In this document: one piece after another, positions 25,143-32,156 of the stretch
How positions within the stretch are numbered: the stretch's first letter is position 1
Layout of the letters: the number at the start of each line of letters is the position of its first letter
From: Bacteroidota bacterium
GTDB taxonomy: Bacteria; Bacteroidota; Bacteroidia; Bacteroidales; UBA7960
Direction: 5' to 3'
DNA length: 42,256 nucleotides
Assembly: GCA_018335675.1 (NCBI GenBank)
Contig: JAGXRQ010000099.1
Span: forward strand, 1-42,256
Made by a program: the position numbers and the translations under genes
The notes under the pieces: model-generated
Databases searched by the model: none
Seen by the model: the letters and a program-made list of their open reading frames with translations, nothing else
Told to the model about the DNA's origin: nothing

Positions 25143-25291
25143 TAGGTTTTGGTATTAGGTTTCAGGTATCGGGTATCATGTATCGGGTATCGGGAAAATG
25201 AACACCCAACACCCAACACCCAACACCTAACACCTGACACCTGATACCTAATGCCTGATACCTAAAACCTAATACCTAATACCCGATACCT
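25143..25291. repeat. Inverted pair of degenerate heptamer tracts
   Basis: The left arm (25143-25194) has seven units of the TAGGTTT / AGGTATC / GGGTATC type. The right arm (25201-25291) has 13 units of the AACACCC / AATACCT / GATACCT / AAAACCT type. The arms are complementary over many units (GGGTATC with GATACCC). The right arm runs through the stop codon (25276-25278) and last six codons (RIGIGY) of the GGGPS-family gene. It occupies most of the gap to lpdA, and no promoter box for lpdA is visible in it. Confidence 0.85.
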
Positions 25292-26010
25292 ATCCTAATC
25301 TCCTCAATCAACCCCGGCTTACTTTCGCAAGCATTTCCAATTACAACAACATCTGCTCCGGCGTTCCAAAGGTCATGTGCTGTTTTTACATCTCTTATAC
25401 CACCACCAACAATTAAAGGGATAGAAATGTTTGCTTTCACTTGTTTTATCATTTCAGCAGAAATGCTTTTTTCGGCACCGCTGCCTGCATCCATATATAT
25501 CAATTTATGTCCGAGCATTTCGCCTGCTACTGCAGTACAAACAGCAATGTCGTTCTTTTCATAGGGAATGGGAGAAGTGTTACTCATATAAACAACGCTT
25601 GTGAGTTTGCCACTTTCAATAAGCATATAGCCACATGGAATAACTTCAATGCCGGCACGACGAATGTGAGGAGCGGCTATAACATGGTTTCCTATGAGCA
25701 TTTCAGGATTTCTTCCCGATATTAACGACAACAACAGAATTGCATCGGCATTTGAACTAATTTGAAATACGCTTCCCGGGAAAATTACAACCGGAATATC
25801 AGTTTCGTTTTTAATAGACTGAATGCAACTTTCAAAACCACTGCCTTTGATTAGGCTGCCACCAACAAGAATTAAATCAACCTTTGCTGAATTGCATTTC
25901 TTAATAAGAGAAGAAATACTATCAGAATTTGCCTTATCAGGGTCAATCAGCACTGCTAATTGTTTTTTCCCTGTTTTAGCAATATTAGTAAGCTTTTCGT
26001 ATATGGCCAT
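25276..26010 (-). CDS. Geranylgeranylglyceryl/heptaprenylglyceryl phosphate synthase family (GGGPS/PcrB)
   Basis: This 244-residue TIM barrel belongs to a family that joins a polyprenyl diphosphate to glycerol-1-phosphate. The motifs are LAVLIDPDKAN (about 19-29, binding the G1P/Mg side), LILVGGSLIKGSG, PVVIFPGSVFQIS, NTSPIPYEKN, GAGSEAEKS-type YMDAGSGAEKS, and the phosphate-binding IPLIVGGGIRDVKTA and DVVVIGNACE. Bacteroidota carry group II members related to archaeal GGGPS whose physiological role is not settled. The last six residues are encoded in a repeat tract, so the C-terminus probably tolerates variation. A consensus promoter lies upstream. Confidence 0.85.
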   Translation of the reverse strand: MAIYEKLTNIAKTGKKQLAVLIDPDKANSDSISSLIKKCNSAKVDLILVGGSLIKGSGFESCIQSIKNETDIPVVIFPGSVFQISSNADAILLLSLISGRNPEMLIGNHVIAAPHIRRAGIEVIPCGYMLIESGKLTSVVYMSNTSPIPYEKNDIAVCTAVAGEMLGHKLIYMDAGSGAEKSISAEMIKQVKANISIPLIVGGGIRDVKTAHDLWNAGADVVVIGNACESKPGLIEEIRIGIGY

Positions 26011-26040
26011 TATAGTTTTTTGTGTGATTCAATATGCATG

Positions 26041-26071
26041 CAAAGTTAATGTTTGTAGATTAATTAGCAAA
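26041..26071 (-). promoter_or_regulatory. Consensus Bacteroidota promoter for the GGGPS-family gene
   Basis: On the minus strand TTTG (26071-26068), a 19-base spacer and TAACTTTG (26048-26041) match the -33/-7 consensus exactly, including spacing. The start codon at 26010 follows 30 bases later. Confidence 0.75.
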
Positions 26072-26090
26072 TGAGTTAATTTGTTATTAT

Positions 26091-26154
26091 GCCAATGTGG
26101 CAATGTGCCAATGTGGCAATGTGTCAATGTGTCAATGTGTCAATGTGGCAATTA
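26091..26154. repeat. Octamer tandem tract (GGCAATGT family) between divergent genes
   Basis: Eight 8-bp units are seen: GCCAATGT, GGCAATGT, GCCAATGT, GGCAATGT, GTCAATGT three times, GGCAATTA. Only the second base, and the end of the last unit, vary. It lies 20 bp upstream of the GGGPS promoter -33 box and upstream of the divergent exonuclease gene. It is not attached to a stop codon, unlike most other tracts. Confidence 0.85.
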
Positions 26155-26293
26155 GTGAAAATTTGCGAATTGCTATTTACTTAATTTGTGGATAATGACA
26201 TCCTTATATTTTCTTATATGCCTTATATGGTAAAAAATATTTGTGCAAAATGATTTAGATAATTCAATACCGGATTTATCTTTTTAAACTTCT

Positions 26294-26301
26294 TATCTTT
26301 G
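26294..26301 (+). promoter_or_regulatory. -7 box for the DnaQ-like exonuclease gene
   Basis: TATCTTTG matches TAnnTTTG and ends 41 bases before the ATG at 26343. The expected -33 TTG is not seen. Confidence 0.45.
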
Positions 26302-26342
26302 CAGTCTGAAATTATTGAAATAAAATTTGTTACTATTACCTG

Positions 26343-26861
26343 ATGTTTGCCATTATTGATATTGAAACCACCGGAGGCAATCCACGAAGAGATAAAATCA
26401 CTGAAATAGCAGTTTTTATTCACGACGGGCTTCAAGTTGTTGATAGCTACCAGTCGCTCATAAATCCTGAAAGAAACATTCCTCCCTTTATAACTAAAAT
26501 GACCGGCATTACTGATGAGATGGTTAGGTATGCTCCGAAATTTTATGAGGTTGCAAAAGATATTGTTGAAATTACTGAAGGTAGAGTATTTGTAGCTCAT
26601 AATGTTACTTTCGATTATGGTTTTATTGCCCAGGAGTATAGAAGACTTGGATATGAATACCAAAGGGAAAAGTTATGCACAGTGCTGCTGAGTCGTAAGG
26701 CATTTCCGGGGCTTGAATCTTATAGCTTAGGCCGATTATGTGAAAACCTTAATATTTCCATAAACGACAGGCATAGGGCTGCAGGTGATTGTCTTGCAAC
26801 AGTTAAACTTTTTGAAATGATATTGAATAAAAGTCCGCAAATAACTCTCAAAAGTTGTTAA
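26343..26861 (+). CDS. DnaQ-like 3'-5' exonuclease (DEDDh)
   Basis: The 172-residue exonuclease has a complete DEDDh catalytic set: IIDIETTGG (Asp6, Glu8), HNVTFDYGFI (Asp91) and HRAAGDCLAT (His144, Asp149). It resembles the epsilon proofreading subunit of DNA polymerase III. Many Bacteroidota homologues are fused to a UvrC-like GIY-YIG nuclease; this one stops right after the exonuclease domain. It could proofread replication or act as a separate repair or RNA-trimming exonuclease, and the sequence does not decide. The acylphosphatase gene follows 103 bp downstream. Confidence 0.88.
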   Translation: MFAIIDIETTGGNPRRDKITEIAVFIHDGLQVVDSYQSLINPERNIPPFITKMTGITDEMVRYAPKFYEVAKDIVEITEGRVFVAHNVTFDYGFIAQEYRRLGYEYQREKLCTVLLSRKAFPGLESYSLGRLCENLNISINDRHRAAGDCLATVKLFEMILNKSPQITLKSC

Positions 26862-26964
26862 ATACTCTGTTTTTTTGATTTATTAGTATTTACATAAGGT
26901 CATTTTGCTTTCTTTTGCTTATAAATTAGATCGACTTTTCTTTTATCTCTGTTATAAAAAAAGT

Positions 26965-27240
26965 ATGAGTAAAAAATCTGTTTCAATTACGGTCTATGGG
27001 AAAGTTCAAAGGGTCGGTTTCAGGTACTTTGTAAAAGAAAATGCAAAATCTCTAGGGCTTAATGGCTTTGTGAAAAACCTGACTGATGGCTCGGTTTATG
27101 TTGAAGCAACCGGAGAAGAAAATGATTTAGATACTCTTATTGATTATTGTAAAAAGGGTCCAGATTGGGCTAGAGTTGAAAAAGTAATTATTACTAAAAC
27201 CCCAATTGTTGAGTTCGATAATTTTGAAATAAAATACTAA
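26965..27240 (+). CDS. acyP: Acylphosphatase
   Basis: This 91-residue alpha/beta protein hydrolyses acyl phosphates such as carbamoyl or acetyl phosphate. The active site GKVQRVGFRYF carries the phosphate-binding Arg20, and FVKNLTDGSVYVEATG carries Asn38. Both motifs and the length match the family. The ATG at 26965 starts the conserved part; an in-frame ATG 20 codons earlier adds a hydrophobic non-family stretch. The deiminase gene begins 26 bp downstream with no obvious promoter box, so the two may be co-transcribed. Confidence 0.92.
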   Translation: MSKKSVSITVYGKVQRVGFRYFVKENAKSLGLNGFVKNLTDGSVYVEATGEENDLDTLIDYCKKGPDWARVEKVIITKTPIVEFDNFEIKY

Positions 27241-27266
27241 CTGAAACTAACCAAATCTAAATTGAA

Positions 27267-28985
27267 ATGAAAAAATTATTTGCTTTAAAATTGTTTTTGT
27301 TTGTTTTGACAATTAACTTTTTGTACGCCCAACAGCCTTTACCAAAAGGGCTAACAGATCAAGAAAAAGAAATTTATCATGATTTCATTAATAATCCTCC
27401 TGTTTCCAAGTCAGCTGTTCCTCCAGCAAATATTCCAAGAACTCCAGCAGAGTGGGAAGAAGCTCAAGGGGTTATTGTTACATGGGCTGGTTTTTCAGAA
27501 GAATTAAGAGAAATAGTTAGAAGAGCAAAAGAAACTACAACAGTTTATATCTTAACCAGTAATCCAAGTAATGTACAAACATATTTATCTAACGGTGGTG
27601 TAAATATGACGAATATCGTAATGCTTCAACCATCTTTTAACTCTATTTGGGTAAGAGATTATGGCCCTCAAAGCATTTATCTTCAGGATGGCTCTTTGGG
27701 TATTGTTGATTGGCTGTACAATAGACCTTCTCGCCCCGATGATAATCAAATTCCAGCGTATATTGCAAATTATCTTGGTGCATCTTACTTTGAACTTAGT
27801 GGCACGAGTGGACAGCTTATTGCAACAGGCGGCAACTTCTTTACCGATGGTCATGGCACAGGCTTTTCTTCTAAGCTTATTCAAACTGAAAATCCTTCAT
27901 ATAGTGCGACTCAAATAGATCAGCTAAAATACCAGTATATGGGTATAAACAGATATATTAAAATGGATGAGCTTCCTTATGATATTATCAGTCATATAGA
28001 CATGCACATGAAGCTACTTGATGAAGAAACATTACTTGTAGCAAAATTTCCTACGGGTGTTTCTGATGGTCCTTATATTGAAAATAACCTGAATTATGTT
28101 CTGGATAACTATCAAACATGTTTCGACAGAAATTATGATGTTGTTAGAATACCAATGGCTCCAAATTCTAATGGTCAATATCCGCCTAACTCTGATTATA
28201 GAACCTATACCAATGCATTAATTCTCAATAAAATTGTTTTGGTACCTCAGTATAATCATAATCTTGACGAAACAGCTTTGCAAATTTATCGCGATGCAAT
28301 GCCGGGATATGATGTTTTTGGGATAAATATGACTGCCGTAATTCCCTTGGCCGGTGCTATTCATTGCATAACAAGAGAAATTGCAGCTAACGATCCAATC
28401 CACATTTCTCATGCTAGAAAAAGATTTGTTTTACTCGAAGAAAATGAGCTTGTTTTTGATACTAAAGTTACTAGTCCGTCTGGCGTATCTTCAGTTAAAC
28501 TTTTTTATTCTATAGATGATGCAAAAACTTTTGGTAGTGTTGATATGACTCTCGAAGGCGATACTTACAGTGTTGTTATAGATGATGTTGAACTCGAAGA
28601 AGGTATGATGGTTCATTATTATATATCTGCTACAAATGGCAACTCTAAAACAATTAATAAACCATACGTTGCTCCTCAAGGTTTTTATTCTTTTGAAGTA
28701 AAACTTGTTGATAATACTTCGGTTGAGCCTACTGTTATACCTACTTTTGTTGTTTATCCAAATCCCTCTAATGATTTTATAAATGTTTCTGCTTCAAATG
28801 ATTTTGCAGGTGGCGACATCTTCATTACAAACATTCAGGGTAAAATTCTTTATCAGGATAAACTTGAGAATGAAAGTGTTGATATTCTTAAATCGATTAA
28901 TATTTCACAGTTTCCTGATGGTTTTTATTTTGTGAAAATTCAAAATAGAAATTTAGTTGAAGTTAAAAAGTTTATTAAGTACTGA
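27267..28985 (+). CDS. Secreted peptidylarginine-deiminase-like protein with Ig-like and type IX sorting domains
   Basis: The protein has 572 residues. A signal peptide (cleavage near LYAQ) precedes a guanidino-group-modifying (agmatine deiminase family) domain at about 52-385. Its catalytic residues are placed as in Porphyromonas PAD: Asp131 (WVRDYGP), His243 and Asp245 (SHIDMHMKLL), Asn316 (TYTNALIL) and nucleophile Cys367 (AIHCITRE). YNRPSRPDD (151-159) corresponds to the loop that in PPAD holds the arginines contacting the substrate's C-terminal carboxylate. Residues about 390-480 look Ig-like, and about 490-572 (VVYPNPSNDFINVS ... GFYFVKI) are a type A sorting domain for type IX secretion. 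It is probably surface-attached or released and makes citrulline plus ammonia from peptidyl arginine. Agmatine as substrate remains possible. Confidence 0.82.
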   Translation: MKKLFALKLFLFVLTINFLYAQQPLPKGLTDQEKEIYHDFINNPPVSKSAVPPANIPRTPAEWEEAQGVIVTWAGFSEELREIVRRAKETTTVYILTSNPSNVQTYLSNGGVNMTNIVMLQPSFNSIWVRDYGPQSIYLQDGSLGIVDWLYNRPSRPDDNQIPAYIANYLGASYFELSGTSGQLIATGGNFFTDGHGTGFSSKLIQTENPSYSATQIDQLKYQYMGINRYIKMDELPYDIISHIDMHMKLLDEETLLVAKFPTGVSDGPYIENNLNYVLDNYQTCFDRNYDVVRIPMAPNSNGQYPPNSDYRTYTNALILNKIVLVPQYNHNLDETALQIYRDAMPGYDVFGINMTAVIPLAGAIHCITREIAANDPIHISHARKRFVLLEENELVFDTKVTSPSGVSSVKLFYSIDDAKTFGSVDMTLEGDTYSVVIDDVELEEGMMVHYYISATNGNSKTINKPYVAPQGFYSFEVKLVDNTSVEPTVIPTFVVYPNPSNDFINVSASNDFAGGDIFITNIQGKILYQDKLENESVDILKSINISQFPDGFYFVKIQNRNLVEVKKFIKY

Positions 28986-28996
28986 TAAATTCTGGA

Positions 28997-29824
28997 ATGA
29001 TCAGACGTTTTTATTATATGCTTCCTCCGTCTTTTCGACTTTTGGTAAGACGTGCTGTGTTTTTACCTGTCGATTTGTACAATGGTATCTCTGGCAAAAA
29101 AGAAAACCTTGTGCCTCCTAGAGGTATGATTTATACGGGCTCTGGCGATTATGTTAAAACCGGCAATCTGTTTCTGAAATTCTTTATTGAGCATTGCAAC
29201 TTAATGCCGAATCACAGGGTTCTAGACATTGGAAGTGGTATTGGTAGAATAGCCCGACCGCTTACTTCATATCTTCTCCCCGATGGAAGTTACGAAGGAT
29301 TTGACCTGGTTGATTCCGGCGTTAGCTGGTGTAAGAAGAATATTTCTAAGCAGTTTCCTAATTTTAACTTTCAAAAAGTAAATCTTTATAACGACCTCTA
29401 TACTTCAAAAGGAGAGAAAGCTGAAAAGTTTGTGTTTCCTTATAATGATGAAGAATTCGATTTGGTTTTTCTGGTTTCTGTTTTTACCCATATGCTGCCT
29501 GATGAGGTAGATAATTATATGAAAGAGATTCATAGGGTGCTTAAGAAGGGTGGAAAATGTCTTGCTACTTTCTTTGTTATAAACGACGATAGTTTATCTC
29601 TCTCTAAAGGCAATAAATTTAGATTTGATAAGTGTTTTGGCAATTATTATCTTATGGATGAGAAAGTTCAATCTGCAAATGTTGCCTTTAAGGAAGATTT
29701 TATTGTTGATAAACTTATAGCCGATAATTCTCTTTCGCTTAACAAAATTATTTATGGTTACTGGGCAAGTGGCAATGTATCAGATAAAATTAGTTTTCAG
29801 GATGTTGTTATAATTGAAAAATAA
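28997..29824 (+). CDS. Class I SAM-dependent methyltransferase
   Basis: The protein has 275 residues. The SAM-binding motif I is VLDIGSGIGRIARPL (about 75-89), with an acidic residue at the end of the next strand in YEGFDLVD. FDLVFLVSVFTHML and HRVLKKGGKCLATFF follow as later core motifs. The N-terminal 60 residues are basic and aromatic (MIRRFYYMLPPSFRLLVRR), perhaps membrane-associating. The substrate is unknown; similar proteins modify sugars or lipids. It starts 11 bp after the deiminase stop, so the two are likely co-transcribed, but a functional link is not evident. Confidence 0.82.
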   Translation: MIRRFYYMLPPSFRLLVRRAVFLPVDLYNGISGKKENLVPPRGMIYTGSGDYVKTGNLFLKFFIEHCNLMPNHRVLDIGSGIGRIARPLTSYLLPDGSYEGFDLVDSGVSWCKKNISKQFPNFNFQKVNLYNDLYTSKGEKAEKFVFPYNDEEFDLVFLVSVFTHMLPDEVDNYMKEIHRVLKKGGKCLATFFVINDDSLSLSKGNKFRFDKCFGNYYLMDEKVQSANVAFKEDFIVDKLIADNSLSLNKIIYGYWASGNVSDKISFQDVVIIEK

Positions 29825-29838
29825 TTCCATTATAACTT

Positions 29839-29846
29839 TACATTTG
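29839..29846 (+). promoter_or_regulatory. Promoter -7 box for the oligopeptidase gene
   Basis: TACATTTG ends 22 bases before the ATG at 29869. A TTG at 29814-29816 is 22 bases upstream, slightly over the usual 19-21. Confidence 0.5.
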
Positions 29847-29868
29847 TAAAAATTTAACACCTCATATT

Positions 29869-31980
29869 ATGAAGAGAGCATTATTTATTTTATTGTTGGC
29901 TTTGGTAGCCTTTTCTTGTTCTAATGTAAAAAAAGGATGGCCGGAAATACAAGCGCCTGTAGCTGAAAAAATAGCAACTCCGCTTGTTTTGCACGGTGAT
30001 ACAAGAATAGATTTTTATTACTGGATGAATGACAGAAATAATCCCAAAGTGATAGAATATCTAAATGCCGAAAATGAATACGTAGAAAAAATGATGGAGG
30101 GAAGCAAGTCCCTCAGAGACGAGCTATACAAGGAAATGGAGGGAAGGATAAAGCAGGAAGATGAATCAGCTCCATATTTCAAAAATGGATATTTCTATTA
30201 TACGAGGTATGAACATGGTGGCGAATACCCAATATATTGTAGAAAAAAAGGTAATCTCGAAGCAAATGAAGAAATAATTCTTAATGTGCCGGTAATGGCT
30301 AAGGGATACTCATTTTTCAGTGTTGGAGATTATGATATCTCTCCTGATAATTCTAAAATTGCTTTTACTATCGACACGCTGGGAAGAAGGCAATACACTA
30401 TTAAAATTAAAGATCTGGAATCTGCGCAAATTAAACCTACAGGTATATCTCAAGTTGGTGGAGATGTTGTTTGGGCTGCTGACAATAGCACTGTTTTCTT
30501 TAATTCAATAGACCCTGTTACTCTCCGATATGATAGAATAAAAAGATATAATACTTTAAAAGATGATGCTCCTGTTGTAGTTTATTATGAGAATGATGAA
30601 ACTTATTATTACATGGGAGTTTCCCGCACAAAAGATGATCATTATATTAAAATTGAATCTCAAGCAACTCTTAGTAATGAGATATTAATTCTTAAAGCCG
30701 ATAATCCGCAAGGGGAGTTTAAGGTGTTTTCGCCAAGAGAAAAGGAGTTTGCTTATGAAATCGAACATCTTAATGGAATGTTTTATGTTTTAACAAGCTA
30801 TAAGGCATTGAATTACAGGCTAATGGAAACAACCGCCGCCAAAACTGACAGAAAATTTTGGCAGGAAGTAATTCCTCACAGAGAAGATGTATTTCTTGAA
30901 GGAATGGAGGTATTTGAGAATTATCTGGTTCTTCAAGAGAGAAATAATGCTTTAAGAGGTTTGAGAATTATTGACTTTATTATGAAACAAGATTATTATC
31001 TTGATTTTAATGAAGAGGCCTATTCTGTTGCTCTAAATGTAAATGCTGATATTAGCGCAAGCGTTTTACGCTATTACTATACTTCGCTTACTACTCCGGG
31101 AACTATTTTCGACTATGATATGTTGAAGAGACAAACAAATATGGTGAAACAAACAGAAGTATTGGGAGGTTTTGAGGCCGGTAATTATGAAACGAAAAGA
31201 GTTTTTGTGACCGTTAGAGATGGTGAAAAGGTTCCGCTTACAATGGTTTATAAAAAGGGAATTAATTTAGATGGAAACAATCCGGCATTATTATACGGAT
31301 ATGGTTCTTATGGATCAAGTGTTGAGCCTAGATTCAATTCAAATTGGATTAGTCTGCTCGACAGAGGTTTTGTTGTTGCAATGGCTCATGTGAGGGGAGG
31401 ACAAGAGATGGGGCGTAAATGGTATGAAGCTGGTAGATTGCTCAATAAAAAGAACTCGTTTTATGACTTTATCGATCTTGCAAAGTATTTAATTGATGAA
31501 AAATATACCAATTCCAACAAGCTTTTTGCTCAAGGCGGATCTGCAGGTGGATTGTTGATTGGAGCTGTTGCCAATATGGCACCTGAATTATTTAAGGGAA
31601 TTATCGCCGCTGTGCCTTTTGTAGATGTTGTAACTACAATGATGGACGAAACTATTCCTCTCACAACTGCTGAATATACCGAATGGGGTAATCCTGAAAT
31701 TAAAGAATTCTACGATTATATGTTGTCTTATTCTCCTTACGACAATATAACCAAACAAAACTATCCGAATATTCTTATTACTTCAGGTTTGCACGACAGT
31801 CAGGTTCAGTACTTCGAACCAAGCAAGTGGATTGCCAAGCTTAGAGAATATAACACTGCCAATACAAAATTACTCTTAACTACCAATATGGATGCCGGTC
31901 ACGGAGGAGCATCTGGCCGCTTCAGAAGGCTTAATGAAATAGCACTTCAGTATGCTTTTATGTTGGAATTGCTGGATTGA
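29869..31980 (+). CDS. S9A oligopeptidase B-like serine peptidase lipoprotein
   Basis: The protein has 703 residues. A lipobox-like LVAFSC (Cys17) suggests lipid anchoring in the envelope, unlike the cytosolic E. coli enzyme. The N-terminal beta-propeller gate (about 40-430) precedes an alpha/beta hydrolase domain with LYGYGSYG, VAMAHVRGGQEMGRKWYEAG, nucleophile Ser558 in GGSAGG, Asp643 in SGLHDSQVQY and His678 in DAGHGGASGR. The RGGQEMGRKWYEAGR stretch is typical of oligopeptidase B/prolyl oligopeptidase (family S9A), which cleaves short peptides, oligopeptidase B after Lys/Arg. It is probably monocistronic. A degenerate repeat tract starts right after the stop. Confidence 0.88.
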   Translation: MKRALFILLLALVAFSCSNVKKGWPEIQAPVAEKIATPLVLHGDTRIDFYYWMNDRNNPKVIEYLNAENEYVEKMMEGSKSLRDELYKEMEGRIKQEDESAPYFKNGYFYYTRYEHGGEYPIYCRKKGNLEANEEIILNVPVMAKGYSFFSVGDYDISPDNSKIAFTIDTLGRRQYTIKIKDLESAQIKPTGISQVGGDVVWAADNSTVFFNSIDPVTLRYDRIKRYNTLKDDAPVVVYYENDETYYYMGVSRTKDDHYIKIESQATLSNEILILKADNPQGEFKVFSPREKEFAYEIEHLNGMFYVLTSYKALNYRLMETTAAKTDRKFWQEVIPHREDVFLEGMEVFENYLVLQERNNALRGLRIIDFIMKQDYYLDFNEEAYSVALNVNADISASVLRYYYTSLTTPGTIFDYDMLKRQTNMVKQTEVLGGFEAGNYETKRVFVTVRDGEKVPLTMVYKKGINLDGNNPALLYGYGSYGSSVEPRFNSNWISLLDRGFVVAMAHVRGGQEMGRKWYEAGRLLNKKNSFYDFIDLAKYLIDEKYTNSNKLFAQGGSAGGLLIGAVANMAPELFKGIIAAVPFVDVVTTMMDETIPLTTAEYTEWGNPEIKEFYDYMLSYSPYDNITKQNYPNILITSGLHDSQVQYFEPSKWIAKLREYNTANTKLLLTTNMDAGHGGASGRFRRLNEIALQYAFMLELLD

Positions 31981-31982
31981 AA

Positions 31983-32121
31983 AGATTTAAGATTTGTAAG
32001 ATTAATGATTTAATGGCCAGGCGCATTGCCTAATTCCAATAGAAACGCGATATAAATAAACCCTGTAGAAACGCGATGTAGAGATAACCAGTAGAGACGC
32101 GATGCATCGCGTCTCTACTGG
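31983..32121. repeat. Tract and GTAGAGACGCGAT palindrome between convergent peptidase genes
   Basis: Two bases after the oligopeptidase stop begins a loose tandem AGATTTA / AGATTTGTA / AGATTAATG (to about 32012). It is followed by degenerate direct copies of GTAGAAACGCGAT (about 32038 and 32065). These lead to a perfect 34-bp palindrome at 32088-32121 with core GTAGAGACGCGATGCATCGC. The hairpin is not followed by a T-run, so it is a repeat element rather than a standard terminator, though it could end convergent transcripts. Confidence 0.75.
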
Positions 32122-32156
32122 GTTGTAAATATTATACTATAGTTCCACGCCCACAC

